Of a DNA stretch of 64,000 bases, positions 43,887 through 57,119 are shown piece by piece. The position numbers and the translations under genes are program-made. This DNA is from Phlebotomus papatasi (lineage: Eukaryota; Arthropoda; Insecta; Diptera; Psychodidae): positions 41,044,627 to 41,108,626 of the forward strand of contig NC_077223.1 of the NCBI RefSeq assembly GCF_024763615.1, read 5' to 3'. The notes beneath the pieces are model-generated. The model searched no databases. It saw only the letters and a program-made list of their open reading frames with translations, and was not told where the DNA came from. How positions within the stretch are numbered: the stretch's first letter is position 1; each line of letters begins with the position of its first letter.

Positions 43887-46800
43887 TTGAAATTTTAAAT
43901 GACAAAATAGTCAAGAGTAAGGACACATTTTAAGGGAGTTCAAGAGGATATTGCAAAACACGTGCAATGAAAGTTAACATGCCTTGATTGTCTTGGAATT
44001 ACTTCTAATGTGTACCACCTAGACATTACTACTGGTCTGTTTAAGGACACAATCTGTCAGAGGAAGTAGTCAGAGAATGCTTACGTATATAGTCAACTAT
44101 TGGGAATTGCCACCAAGTCCAAATCAGAATGAAATAACTTTGTGAATCCGTTTTTGGCGTGAGCAACAAGGCGAAGACGATGAGGGAGTGAGTATGTTAT
44201 GTGGCAAAAGAAGCTGAACATTTGGCTGTGACATTTGACCCCCTGAATTTCACGATATTTCCACCGAAAGAGCATTTCTTCTCCCATCACACATTTCACA
44301 ACTCCCCAAAGTCACCCAAGTTCCATGGACAAAACCACATCTTCCTCAGCACAAGAACTATAAATTTCTTGTTTTTCACCGAGTGCATAAAACCCCATCA
44401 AATAGAAAGACTTTTCACTTAGCCAAGTTACTTCAATTGTGAGGGGGGAAATTTTCTCAATTCGCATCATCGAAAAGGAAAAACCGTCCGACAGAAATTT
44501 TGCTTTCCTTTTCGATGGCAAAAAAAATGTTGGATTTTATCTGCACAAAATTGATCGATTTCAATTCTCCAAGTGGAATGAGACGAAAGAGAAAATTTCA
44601 TTCCCCAAAAAAGTCCGTATATGTAGAGAAAACTTTTGGACATTTTAGTGGGAAAAAGATTGGTTGGGAAGAAAAAGTTGCAATTCTTTGATATTTCCTT
44701 GGCAATTTTCTGCACCACAATCTCGCTCACTCTGACCAAGCCCCCCAATGAAGTTGGCGTCTTACAGAGACAAGGGGTGGAAATTCAATCGGACTGCAAA
44801 GTTTAAACTTTTGCCCTGGTGGTGAAGTCTTTTGGTGACTCCCTCAGCTTTACCCACAACTTTCACTTCATTCTTCTGCAATTTTTTTCCTACTCTCCAA
44901 TCACTTACAGTTTGAAATATCAATTTGTATCACTTGCCGTTCTTACTTTAACTTAGAAAAGCTATTTGTTGTTGCAAACACCGAGAAATTGGTCTTAAGC
45001 TTTAAGGAAATAATTGCTACATGTGTAAAGCATAGGGGCATATGAAGAGATGCTGTAATCACGCAACGCACTTTACACATCAATTCAAATATCAGAATCT
45101 TACTTCCAATGTAACGATCTTTATTTCAGTACCACTAGCAGATTACCTGCTCTTCTAACAAACAATTTATTGATGCATTCTGCAATGGAGGTAAATTTGT
45201 TGTTCGACCAAAATGCTTATTGATTTCCCTCTATCATGTACCATGGGTTTGGCAAATATACGTTTTTGAATCATCTCTTGGCTTTGGGCTTTTCATTAAT
45301 AATATCTTGGTTCCTGTATCGATGCCAAAAACTCATCCACTTACTTTGACGCCATTGCCAAGCCTCTTCCAAAATCTCGTAGTTCTTTTACCCACGCAAT
45401 TGTGACATTTATGGGCGAGTTTATTGATTTTCAGTGTGGAAATTGTACCCTATCTATACAATAACTAAAGCTCCTGGCATTGAACATCCAAACGTCCAAA
45501 TGAAGTTCTATCTAGAATTAATATTTGTTTACTCCACATTCATCCTTCTATTCGTTTCTTTGCTACACTAACCCTTCCCAGGCATTTCACGCATCTTCCA
45601 GTTGTTTGTTGATTTTATTTCGGGAAACAATAAATATGTTTTCCGGAAATAATAAATTTTATTCTTACATACCCATATATATGTCCCTTTTCTGTACATT
45701 TACTTCTTTTATTTATTCCCTGTCACTTTTGGAAAATATTGTATGCTGAAATTTGGTGAAAGATCATGCAATATCTCAAATTATATCACTTCTCACACTT
45801 GTGTCACTTTTCAAATATATGGATGATGTCTTATTGTTCTTGAGGAATTCTTTTTGATGCCAAAAAAAAGCTCAAAAAGTATTTGTGGCGGTCCCTTTTG
45901 TCCCACATATACCCCATTGACGATATAAAATAAATGTGTGACTCAATTTACCAATTCATGTGCATATCACCCTCGCAATGTTGCAATATTCATTTCTCAA
46001 TGGCTCTCCAGGTCCTTTGCATTTTATTGAAGTTTTTGACCTAGCGCTTGTCGCCATTTGGTACACTTGCGCTCTATGTTGAAAATATTACCAAAAAGCG
46101 ATGGTGTTCATCTTCCATCAAAACCACCCCTGATTGGACCTCTGAATCAACCCCTGAAATCAAAGCACCAAAGTGAATATTTCAATATCTATAATGGAAG
46201 AAACTCTTCACATCAAAGATTGATTATTTTGGTAGACTCTTTGATGTTGAGCCATTGACCGGTACACGAAAATTTCTCCGCCGCATAAATCAGCTAATGA
46301 ATGAGATATGGTCCACGCTCAACCTTTTCCTACAGTCAAAAGCATGAATAGGAGTCCTTTCAATGTCTGCTACTTCAGATAAATCTCGGTTTGATCTATG
46401 CACTTATATTACTGATCTTTTGTTAACAATTGACAAATCAACAGTTATTGGTATGGAATGGATGTATTATATTTTCAATACAAAACCGTATAAATTTTTT
46501 TATACATATGCTCTTTTGAAAACCCTATACTCCTAGAAGAAGTCAATTGTCAAATCAATGAATATTGATTAATAAAATTCTAAAGGATATCCTACAGAAA
46601 AATTAGAAGAAAGGATTCTCCTACCTTGAATACTCCACAAACCAAATTGAAAGAGCTCACAGGTGCATTCATCTACTATAAGACTGTCAGGCTTATAGTA
46701 GATGTAGTAGAACTGTCTCTGACTTCATTTTTTTTTCAAATCTGCACAGAAACCTTAATTTGAAAATTGATTTTAATAATTTTGACAGTCTAAATCTAAA

Positions 46801-47252
46801 TCAAACTTACAAGTACCTATTCGGAATTTTTTTGGATTAATTTGAATTTATTTTTATATTATTTTTTATATTTAACGCCTCCCCCCCCCACCGCCTATTG
46901 GCCCACCTCTGTCTCAGAGTTGATTCCTAGGACCAAACGGTGGAAAAGTCTCATACAAGTATACAAGTATTGGATTTACAAAATGTTTTCGATTTTATTT
47001 AGGGCTCGGCCTGTCAAAAAAAAGAGATCAAATTGCCAATCTAATCTAATCCTGCTATCCAAAAATTTTATTACAATCTGCATTCCTAACTTCTCATAAG
47101 ATACAAGCAGAAGTACGATGAGATTCATTGCAGTTGTTTAATAAGCTTCTGACTGAGATATAGGTCGGTCATATTATAATCATTTATAACTAGGGTCAGG
47201 ACGCATAATAGAGAGCAGTGCGATTCATCGTTATAAATCTAGAAACTGATGA
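43887..47252. other. no supported gene
   Basis: Frames at 44201-44748 overlap on both strands and carry no family signal. A run of Cs lies at 46882-46889. No repeats recognised in 3.4 kb. Confidence 0.45.
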
Positions 47253-47600
47253 CAGCCAAAGTCTCAAAAGCCAAGTACCTAAAAATAAACATACCGAACG
47301 CAAAAACGCAAAAAGGCCAAAATATCAAACAGACAAAATTCCCAAATAGACGAAATCCTAAATTTGTTAAAAACTGTTTTAAATAAAAGACCTATTAAAT
47401 CAAACCCAGGACTATTGTTGATTATTTTTTAATTTTTCTTATAACAAGAATATTTTCTTTGTTTTAGGCATTTATAGTTACTATTTAATTACCCTTCGGT
47501 ATTTCGGATTTTGGATCTTTGAGATTTTGTCTATTCAGGATTTTGTCCTTTTTCGGATTTGACTCTTCAGGATTTTAGTTTTAGTAATTTTGACTGGGAC
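47253..47600. mobile_element. MITE with repeated GGATTTTG phrases, copy 1
   Basis: The left end is built of GCCAAAGTCTCAAAAGCC-like words. The right end reads GGATTTTGGATC, GGATTTTGTCC and AGGATTTTAG, ending TTTTGACTGGGACC. The same phrase-built ends occur at 56062-56305 and 60617-60720. Confidence 0.5.
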
Positions 47601-47860
47601 CTCAAGAAACATTGTTAAATCTTATACTACAATATATTAAAAATTTCATCAGAAATCAACGTTGATTTATTTGATATATTTTACAAAAAAGAAATTTAAA
47701 ATATTTATTAAGACTTTTACTTACTGTCTTTGTAATCAATTTCAGAGAATCAGAGTTCATGATTATTCTAAGATTTGCTTTGTACGTTTTGCAGCTCCGG
47801 CCATGGGCTTCGGACAGTGACAATTGATTTAGACTGAGGTGTATAAAAATCACCTACATA

Positions 47861-48796
47861 GGGTAAGTGTGCCAAATTTCGGCATAGTTGCATAGAAACA
47901 CCGAAGTCCTAAATTTTAAGTGCAATAATTTTAATTCATATTGATATTGTTGATATTTTTTGTTACTTCCTTTTCGGGAGGGTTGTGTGGAACCTTGAAA
48001 ACTAGTTTATCATCTTTGTTTTCTTTAAATTACTTCCTAAAATATTGAAAAATTTATAAAAATATAGGCATTGCTTTGTGTAGTATTCCGGCCACTTTGT
48101 GTGAAATTCCGGCCACCTTTTGTGACGCAACGGATAGAAAATTTCAAAAGATCATACGGAACGATTTTAATATTATATTTAGTTTAATACGTTTATATGA
48201 CCCACAAGCCCTGAGATCTTCCGTGTAATTTGTCCTGAAGACCTGAAGAGTAGCATCTCAAATTTACGCGCAGATTCCCGTAGCAATTTGCCCTTCCTGA
48301 ACTCTTCCAAGACCTTTTTCACATCATCATTTTCACAGAATCGGTGGTTTTTTCTCTGGATATTGCAGAACTCAGAAATTGAATTAAAAAAAAAACACAA
48401 AATGAATAAGAAATTTAGGAAAGCAAAAGATGTTGCCGGAATAGACAACACTACTTCACTGGAGAGACGCTCACAAAGTATGTACTTTTTTACGCGAAAT
48501 ACAGGATGCAGCTGGGAAATTTCACCCCGAAATTTAAAGATTGGTTCACTATTAACATAAACAGAAACAATCTTTAATGAAAATTCAATTTTCATGAAAA
48601 ACACCGAAGGAAAACCTTTTGCACTTTACCACAAATCGTACAACTGCTAGAAACGCAATCGAATATTTAAAATCAAAATGAATTCATTGACTATTCGAAG
48701 ATTACATACATAATTTTAATTTATTTATTTCCATGGCCGAAATTACACTCAAAGTGGTCGAAATTAGAAGCTGGCAGAAATTTAGCAAACTTCCCC
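47861..48796. mobile_element. pogo-like element, word ATTTCGGCC, copy 2
   Basis: TA at 47859-47860 and 48797-48798. The left end is GGGTAAGTGTGCCAAATTTC and the right end GAAATTTAGCAAACTTCCCC. It is collinear with copy 1 but lacks that copy's T-rich insertion and the neighbouring block. Confidence 0.8.
48179..48604 (-). pseudogene. psq-type HTH remnant in copy 2 (longest open frame, 141 codons)
   Basis: Residues 84-117 read RKNHRFCENDDVKKVLEEFR then KGKLLRESARKFEM, the psq-type helix-turn-helix seen in copy 1 (nucleotides 48254-48355). The preceding 80 residues are hydrophobic and T-rich at the DNA level, and include a CAG that may be an old splice acceptor. They are unlikely to be native coding sequence. 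No DDE domain. Confidence 0.5.
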
Positions 48797-49020
48797 TATA
48801 ACATATAGAAATATGAATCCGATCCATACTAGGGGCAGAGTTATTAAGAAAACAAACTACGAAAACAATTACGAATTTCGCGAATCTATAGCCTTTAACT
48901 CCATTTCAAATTACTGTATGCTCTAGTCCTTATTAAAATCCTAAATAACAACCAATGTAAATAAACCAAAATTTAATGAATCATTAACCAGGACCTTTAA
49001 TTTCCCAAACTAATGCCCTA

Positions 49021-49234
49021 GACACACTCACGATTTAAGCCTAGAGACGGCTTAACGTAATTATAATCAAAATATAGATTAGACTGCATTTCCATCAGTT
49101 TCTAACTAATCCGTCTTTAGACTTTTAAGTCGAGAAATGGGTTAGTTAGTGGAAAATTGATGGAAATTTAGTGAAATCAATATTTGGATTATTATTACGT
49201 TAAGCCGTCTCTCGGTTTAAGTCGTAAGTGTGTC
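49021..49234. mobile_element. complete near-palindromic MITE, TTAAGCCGAGAGACGG family
   Basis: TA flanks (49019-49020, 49235-49236). The left end is GACACACTCACGATTTAAGC and the right end ACTTACGACTTAAACC as complement. TTTCCATCA...TAACTAA inside is mirrored by TTAGTTAG...TGATGGAAA, so almost the whole 214 bp folds back. Confidence 0.75.
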
Positions 49235-49236
49235 TA

Positions 49237-51366
49237 TAGCATAAGCCTAGATTTTCAAAAAAAAAAACCCATGATTGATAAGAAATTAGAGAACTTATTC
49301 CATAAGCCTAAGTTTTAGATCTGAGGTATTTTATACTCCAGAAGTTTGTGATAAAAACAACCACTTACTTCAGCATACATATGTTATATCTGAGCTTTTC
49401 TCAGTGTACTGATAACTCACCTAGCAACAACTAAATGGGAACTTCCGCATGAGAAATTCAATCCCCGAGTTAAAAAAAAAAGAGAAAATATTTATTCAGT
49501 AATTTAAAAGTCTATACAGCGAATGTGGCAAAGTTTAACACGCAAATTGTATGAAATCAATACTCGAGTATTAAAGAAGAGCTAAAAAAGAGGCATTGTT
49601 GAAACTACCCCCAAACTACTTAAGAGACGTCAATGATGTGTAACAAATCGCTTCGATCCATAACACTACATACTCGATTGATCATTCTCAGGCACTCCCG
49701 CGATGGAGGGTAGGGATATGGATGAGCCGAAAGTTCAAGGATATGGGTGGGAAATTTAATGTTTCCCTCACGCGTCATGCACATAATACGATGCATGCGA
49801 AGGGATGGAAAAAAAATGTTTCAGAAACCCCAAATGTCCTCCCACTTGATTTTCAGTTCAATGTTCTTGTGGGGAAAAGTAGGACAAAACTTTCGAACCA
49901 CCCCCTCAGTGGCAACATGGCAATTTTAGTGGATTACACTGGGGCCTCCCTTTCAAGATGGATGACTCTGATGGTTGCGTGAACATCTTGAATTAATTTA
50001 ATTTATTTATTTAAATTTGCACATTCCACCATTCTACTCATCCTGTCCAAACAGACGCTCAGCTTTACTCACAGCTTCGTATGCTAAAAGGATGTGTCTT
50101 GTGGGACTGAAGAATACAAGAAAAAGCAAGAATATTTAGAAAGACATTATAATTTTAGGCACAGTTGGGCCATAAGTTCAAACTTTGTTCAATTTTCATC
50201 CCAATTTCCTTATTTGAATTCTAATTAATCAATCAAGTTTGATAAGCATTAATTTCCTATAATGCATAGCATACCTACCTTATGTATATAAGCGTTTCAC
50301 AATTTGGCCAAAAATAAATTCCTAATCAGAAATAATAAGAAGCAAAAGACAATAAAGTTACGTGACCAAACCTGCTTAAATCGTATTGATTTTCAAAATA
50401 AGAAAAGTATTGATCCATTGAACAATAAAAATTAGAATCAGCGCTTTCCATGCATAAGATCTGCCTTAATATATCTTATACGGGTTTCAGACTGGAGGTT
50501 TAGCCTAATTCTCTAAGGTTCTGAAATCCTAAGAAAATAATTTAACTTAGTTTTCAAGGTCTATGGTATAACAATTTATTGTCCCTTAATATCCAATCTA
50601 AGGTCAAAACTTTTTGCAAATATATTTCATGAAATCAAAATGATAGAAATTAAACCTTAGAACTGAAGCCTGTATTAGAGTCATAACAATGTAGCCCCAC
50701 AGCTCAAAGTAGCCCCATCTTCCCCTAATTATTAAGGAAATCATTTGAATTTAAAAATTGTTGAATTTTTGCGCTTGAAAATTCAAAAAAAATTGTTAAA
50801 TTTTTGGGGTATAGTACCGATATGTTGAATTTCATATTTAAATTGCAAATTGTTAATTTGGTGCGTTTTTAGATGTTTGTGAGTGAACATCTCATATTTC
50901 ATATTTAATGTTCTCTCTTGAACTTGGGATCATCCCTTATGCAAAATACGCACATATGAAGATTGCATTTCACGCAAATATTCATATGCACAGAAATACT
51001 TGGAGTTATTATGCATTTTGGCCAAGGAAGAGTATTTCGACTGACGTATATGACTTTAATGGAAATTCAACGACTTTGGTTTAAATGCTCAACGGGTAGT
51101 GAAAACGGTCGTACTCTAGTTTTATTTGAAATAATCATATTATTACATATTTCAATTTAGAATAAAATATTTTTGGTAAATAAATTAGTTATTTTGTGAA
51201 GTAAATTGGTAAATTTGGTAACTAGATAAATCAATTTTGATAAGTAAAAAAAAACATTTTGGTAAATAAAATATGAAAGTGGTTCTTTTTAATTTTTTTA
51301 ATTTTCCCATTGCAAATCCCTACTTACCAAAATATTTGCCAATCCATTGCAATCTTTCAAGCAATA
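49237..51366. other. no supported gene; one element end remnant
   Basis: 50691-50725 (GTAGCCCCACAGCTCAAAG then TAGCCCCATCTTCCCC, followed by TA) is a lone right end of a GGGGCA-type element. Frames at 49722-49982 and 50963-51160 have no family signal. Confidence 0.45.
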
Positions 51367-51368
51367 TA

Positions 51369-52245
51369 AGGGAAGAGTACCCCGGATCGGAATGATAAGA
51401 GACATGCTCAATATTTAGTTGATAATATGAGCCTAAAAATACAATTTGGTATTTTTGAGTATGCTAATCGGTTAATTATATCTGTGCGTTTGAATTTTAA
51501 ATTTTTACAATTAATTAATAAAAATAAGTGTAATTGCAACAATGTACTCTGTACCTCGGATCGTCACGATTTTAATCAGGTGTCTCACAGAAAATTGGTT
51601 TTGTAAATTAAATCTCAGCTAATGCACCCTTTAAGGACGGGTGGAACACCGGTGTCCCATAAAGAAAATATCCTGACTACCTAAAGTTATTTTTTCCTTA
51701 TGTTTGTAAGGTAATTGCAAAGTAGAAGGTTGAAGGAATCTAGGATATTTTTTGCAAGTCTCTGGCTGTTTGCTATACAGTAAATTTTTAAGCTAAAAAA
51801 TGACGAATTTTTAAATTCTCACAATGATAAATAATTTTAATTATTTTTTATTTTCTCAATTTTTTTAAGCAAACCCATTTTGGAAAAAGAAACTACAATA
51901 CTCAAACACAATATTTTTCATTAGAGTGAAAATTATCATTCATTGGTATTGTCAGAAAAATTACTTAAATTTTTAGGCTATTTTTGTCCCTATCGCTCAT
52001 AGAGGTAAAAAATACATCGAATCAGACTCTGTTGAATTTTCTAAGGCTAGATGTAAAATTTTTTACTGATTTTGTCTATCGGTTTCATTTTTATTGCGTA
52101 TTTTCGATCCGCAAAAACTGTCTCGTCGTTAAAGGGTTAAATGGTAAAAAGTAGATAATCGCGGATAATAATTTTTAAAAATTGATTTGAATTGGTGCAA
52201 TAATATGGTAATAATCTGATGATCCGAGAAACATTGCTTTTCCCT
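51369..52245. mobile_element. TA-flanked element, word CGGATC, interrupted
   Basis: TA at 51367-51368 and 52246-52247. The left end is AGGGAAGAGTACCCCGGATC and the right end GATCCGAG...TTTTCCCT. The word recurs as ACCTCGGATCGTCACG near 51555. The middle is occupied by the MITE at 51627-52138. Confidence 0.6.
51627..52138. mobile_element. MITE nested in the CGGATC element, TTTAAGGACG family
   Basis: The left end is ACCCTTTAAGGACGGGTGG followed by ACACCGGTGT. The right end is CTGTCTCGTCGTTAAAGGGT. A short relative is at 33805-33912. The flanks are not clear enough to call a target duplication. Confidence 0.5.
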
Positions 52246-52247
52246 TA

Positions 52248-54780
52248 GAATGGATAGCTCGAATGATACCACTATCCCATTTGATGACACCTTGAATGAA
52301 ATGGTATTTTTTCAATATTACGATGTTAAGAACTATAAAATATATCAAACAATTACTATTGTGTATAATTTCATAATTCTTAAATATATAGTAATATTGA
52401 AAAAAATGTCATGTTATTCTAGTTGGCATCAAATGAGTTAGTGCAATCATTCGGGGTATCCACCGTAACTGTTACCATCAGTTACATATCTAAATTAATA
52501 AATCAACAATATCCAAATAAACAATGAGACTTTCTTGACGTAAAATTTTTGAGTGTAAGCATTCTACAAAGTCTTTCGCACTTGACTACTCTACATTTTT
52601 GGATATTTTTTTTTCCCACTAAAATCCTTTCTAAAGCCCAATTTCGACTAATTGAAGGCGTTGTTTTGCATGCAAATTGAAAATTATGTCTGTCCATTTG
52701 GCCATCATCTCAGTGGATCCATCATGACCAAATGCAGCAGATTTCTTCGCGTGTTCAACTACGTGATTGATGGCAATTTAAAAACCCACCAAATTCTTAC
52801 ACAAACAATAAATCACAAAGTGTTTTAGCATTTAATGAGAAGTCACAGCCGAAAAAAATGATTTTTTGACTGAGCGAGAAAAAGTCTTTGTACCACGTTT
52901 TTGGTGGTGCTTTTTTTCTTATTTCAAGTAAATAAATCGCAAACATTCAGTGAAGAAAATATAAACAAATTGGATAATTAAGGACTGAAGATTTATTGTT
53001 TTATTTGGGGAGCACTGTATGGTGTGAGTGAAGTGTTTTGGCGCGGAAGTTGTTGTTGGCCTCCGAGAGGGCATTCCATGGGGGGTCGTCGTGTGGCAGT
53101 TTCTACCACCCTCGAAGGGTCTTCAAGTCAGGGCGGGCACACCTTTAGTCAAGAGCCTGAATGCGAAGGACGAGGTGCGAAGCGTTTAATGAGATTCGAC
53201 ACGGAACAACTTTTCGGCATTTTGTCGCACTTTACCATCCCATACTCAGGGAATCATCTATTTCTTGTAAAAAGGTGTGTGGGACTCTCTTTGTGATGAC
53301 AAAATGCGGGTCAGAAGAATTTTTTTCCTTCCCAAGACAATATGCCTTCAAATTTATTCGGCAATCTTTAGGTTATTTCCACGAACGGAGCGCATCGAAT
53401 CCTTTTGCGAACTTTAGCACCGACAATGGAAATGTTTTCTAGCAAGGGAACGCACTGATTGAATTTTAGAACCGTGACGTCCATGAGAATTTAACTTTTA
53501 GGACACCTTTTAGGGCCCTTTTGAGTAAAAATTTTGCATTGACATTTTATGTCTTTGGCAACATTTGTGTGATCTATTTGACGATATTTCATTATTCTCA
53601 CTATTTTTGATGGACCACAGCGAATTCGGAAGCATCTGTGCAGCTATTCTATTGAATTTAATTGAATAGAATTGAATTCAAAAATTGATTTCTTCTCCAG
53701 AAATCTCACATTCTTCACTCACGCATCATTGAAGCTTATTTGCAGCATTTTTTCCTCTTCAAAAGAACTTATCTTGTAAATTACTTTTTGTGGAAAACAA
53801 ATTTACAATATCTGAAGGATAAAAATATGACGCAGTGGAACTTAGCAAGTTTTCTCATTTAACTTCTAGATGCAGTTTCCACGGAGAAGACCCTTTGATC
53901 TCTCAATCGTAGAATTCTTCCATACTTTCTTTTGCATGTACACAATTTTATCACTTCTGGAAATATGCAATTTCCCAAGGAATTTTCCAACTGAGCCTCA
54001 GTTGTCAGTAATCATAGTTCAAAGACACATCATTTTAATAAGAAAATCGCTCTATATTTAACAAATATAACATTTCTTTGCTATCATTTCGATCATAGAT
54101 CACAAAAAAAATATTTTCCCCCTCTTGTTATTAAAAAATGAATGGAAAATTCATTGAAATTTTTTTCATAGTACTTGAATGGATTATGCACTTGAAAAGG
54201 TGATGCTTGGAGGCTACAAAAAGGTAGCATCTCGCTACTTTTTATGCCATAGACGCTCATGAACCACTTTAATTACTTAAAAGCTAAACATTTTGCTCTT
54301 CTGTGTTGTTCGCGGATAGAACTTGTGGCAATTACATAGAAAATTGTCTCTTTGATGATGCTAAAAGGCTAAAGTTGCAGACTATGGTTGAGAAAAGTCC
54401 AGAGAACCGTAACAGGAAAATATTTTTCAATTTGAATCTCATTTTTCAGATTGAAGTTGTATCGCTAGTTTTAAAAGAAATAAAAATTGTTAAGCATTTT
54501 GCTGCAAAACATTACTTCACTTAAAGGAATCCAAAATAAAACTTCATGTAAACAATTAAAATTAAATATTTTAACAAATTTTAGCGCTATGTAGGGTTGT
54601 GGCATTACTTATGGCTTGTCTGTACAAGTGGCCTCATAAACAGGTTTTGTCATAAAATAATTTCAAAAAACCACAAAATTACGATGTTCCATCATATATA
54701 ATTCATCATATAATTCCATCATTGACTTAGGCACTCATGGACAAATTCATGAATTACTATTAAAAATGTAAAAGTATAAA
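52248..54780. other. no supported gene
   Basis: A less AT-rich patch with open frames at 53024-53296 and 53161-53442 is the most exon-like stretch here, but it has no family signal. Nothing else recognised. Confidence 0.4.
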
Positions 54781-54783
54781 CCT

Positions 54784-54905
54784 GACAATATACAACCTGT
54801 GAAAGGGTTTTCCATCGTTTTTACCCTGGAGGTTGGTCAGCAATGCTAAGACGGCGATGGCCGCAAGGTATGATAGGTTGAAAATGAGCAAAATATTGTC
54901 AATGG
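54784..54905. mobile_element. 3' fragment of the TAA-tailed retroposon family
   Basis: CAACCTGTGAAAGGGTTTTC, GGAGGTTGGTCAGCAATGCT and AAGACGGCGATGGCCG match 6385-6490 and 13937 on. Confidence 0.5.
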
Positions 54906-55015
54906 TAATGAAAAATAAGTACAATACAATACATAATACGATATACATCAAATAATATTCTTAATTTTGTGAGTCTTCGAAATATTATAATTTTGTGACA
55001 AAAATTGAAGACTTA

Positions 55016-56041
55016 GGGTAAATGTGCCAAATTTCGGCCAGCTTATAATTTCGGCCACTTTGAGTGTAATTTCGACCATGCAAATAAATTAATTAAAATT
55101 ATGTATGTAATCATCGAATAGTCAATGAATTCATTTTGATTTTAAATATTTATTCATGTTAGGATGTATATTAACACAAAGACCGTTAAATTTTAGGTAT
55201 AAATTGAATTTAAATTGCGTTGTAAAAACTCAGCGTAGAAAGAGTCTTACAGTTCTAGCAGTCTTGTGATTTGTGGTGAAGTGCAGAAAGTTTTCCTTCG
55301 GTGTTTTTCATGAAAATTGAATTTTCATTAAAGATTGTTTCTGTTTATGTTAATAGTGAACCAATCCTTAAATTTCGGGTAAAATTTCCCAGCTGGATCC
55401 TGTATTTCACGTAAAAAAGTATATACTTTGTGAGCGTCTCTCCGGTGAGGTAGTTTTGCCTATTCCGGCAACATCTTTTGCTTTCCTAAATTTTTTATTC
55501 ATTTTGTGTTTTTTTTTTCAATTTCTGAGTTCTACAACTTCCAGAAAAAAAAAACCATCGCTTCTATGAAAAAGATTATGTGGAAAAGGTCTTGGAAGAG
55601 TTCATAAGGGTAAATTGCTACGGAAATCTGCGCGTAAATTTGAGATGCTACTCTTGAGGTCTTCAGGACAAATTACACGGGAGATCTCAGGGCTTGTGAG
55701 TCATATAAACGTATTAAACTAAAGATTAAACTCGTTCCATTTGACGTTTTGAAATTTTCTATCCATTGCATCACAAAATGTGGTCAGAAAAAAGGTGGCC
55801 GGAATATCACACAAAGTGGCCGGAATACTACCCAAAGCAATGTCCATATTTTTATTAATTTTTCAAAAATTTAGGAAGTGATTTAAAGAAAACAAAGATG
55901 ATTAACTAGTTTTCAAGGTTCCACACAACCCTCCCGAAAAGGAAGTAACTAAAAATATCAATATGAATTAAAAATATTGCATTTCAAACTTAGGACTTCT
56001 GTGCTTATATGCAACTATGCCGAAATTTGGCACATTTACCC
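55016..56041. mobile_element. pogo-like element, word ATTTCGGCC, copy 3 (inverted)
   Basis: TA at 55014-55015 and 56042-56043. Ends are GGGTAAATGTGCCAAATTTC and GAAATTTGGCACATTTACCC. This is the least rearranged copy (1,026 bp), with about six ATTTCGGCC or GGCCGGAAT words. Confidence 0.85.
55545..55650 (+). pseudogene. psq-type HTH remnant in copy 3
   Basis: KKNHRFYEKDYVEKVLEEF is read from about 55547. A frameshift then follows before the block equivalent to GKLLRESARKFE (55612-55645). It lies directly after a CAG preceded by a T-rich tract, which looks like a splice acceptor. Confidence 0.45.
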
Positions 56042-56061
56042 TACGCGAAGACGACGTAAGA

Positions 56062-56305
56062 ATGGACCGATGGCAGCTAAAATCTCGAAAGCCAGAATTC
56101 CTAAAGTAAAAATCCTGAATAGTCAAAATTTTAAAAAAGACGAAAGTTTATTAAGGATATTCAGTGGTGTATTTTCCAAAATATAGAAAATTTTCCTTTT
56201 CCTTGAGTAACTGCGAATGCAATCGTGGGAGTACCTATTACACTTCTCAAAATTAGAGATTTTAGTTTTCGGAATTTTGGTTTTCAGGATTTTGACCGGA
56301 CCCAT
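56062..56305. mobile_element. MITE with repeated GGATTTTG phrases, copy 2
   Basis: The left end runs GATGGCAGCTAAAATC, GAAAGCCAGAATTCC and AAAAATCCTGAATAG. The right end runs TTTTAGTTTTCGGAATTTTG and GTTTTCAGGATTTTGACCGG. Confidence 0.55.
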
Positions 56306-57117
56306 ATGGACATGGACATGCCATTAATAATGCCGCAATCCTATGTTCATACGTTCAAGGGATTTACTTCAAAATTATCCATTTAACCAGAAATTTCTCA
56401 CAAAGTGTAGAGATCCTAAATTTTTTTTTAATTTTTTAGCTTTTAAAAAAAGCACGTATTATTACATCCTTTAAAGGATCCGAACAATTCGACTTAAAAC
56501 TTGTAAAATTTTAACTACACCATAAAATTTCAAATTTTCTATCTAAGGTTTTTGTTATTCTTAATTTTTAACACGCACCTTGCCACTTTTCACTAAGTGG
56601 GGCTGGCACTCCTTATACATCGTCTCATATAATGTAGAAGAGTAAAAAAAATTGGTTTCGAATTTCACGGCAAGTGAAATTCGGCACACCTGATGCCAAA
56701 TTAGTAACCATATCTCAGTATCTTTGGGGCTGACAGTTGGCAAGTAAACTGCTAGCTCTTCCTAACGCCACCCTTTTATGATGACCTATCCATCGTCACA
56801 AATTCACATCCACCGAATTCGAAATCTAAGAAATATAGTTCAGATCGACTAGACGAGGTCTGCTATAGCGTCAGTCTAACCGAAAAATTTCCAATGGAAT
56901 CCAGGGCTCACCGCGTAGAGGTGGAAGTAGGGAATAGGATAGAATTAACTCTTAGATAGAAAAGCTCTTTTAAACCCTTAAGCACTCGTTATCCTTAATT
57001 TTCAAGCATTTGGTTAATCTCTAAAAATTGTTTTGAAAACTACAGCATAATTCAAATCCTGCTGCAAACGATAAAGTAGATATTTTACTTAATAAATGCA
57101 GAACCAAACCATATTTA
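56306..57117. other. no supported gene
   Basis: AT-rich DNA, nothing recognised. Confidence 0.4.
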
Positions 57118-57119
57118 AG

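Noticed and set aside
53024..53442. Two overlapping frames in a less AT-rich patch
   Set aside because: Gly/Arg-rich but with no family match; kept only as a remark because no splice site or start context supports either.
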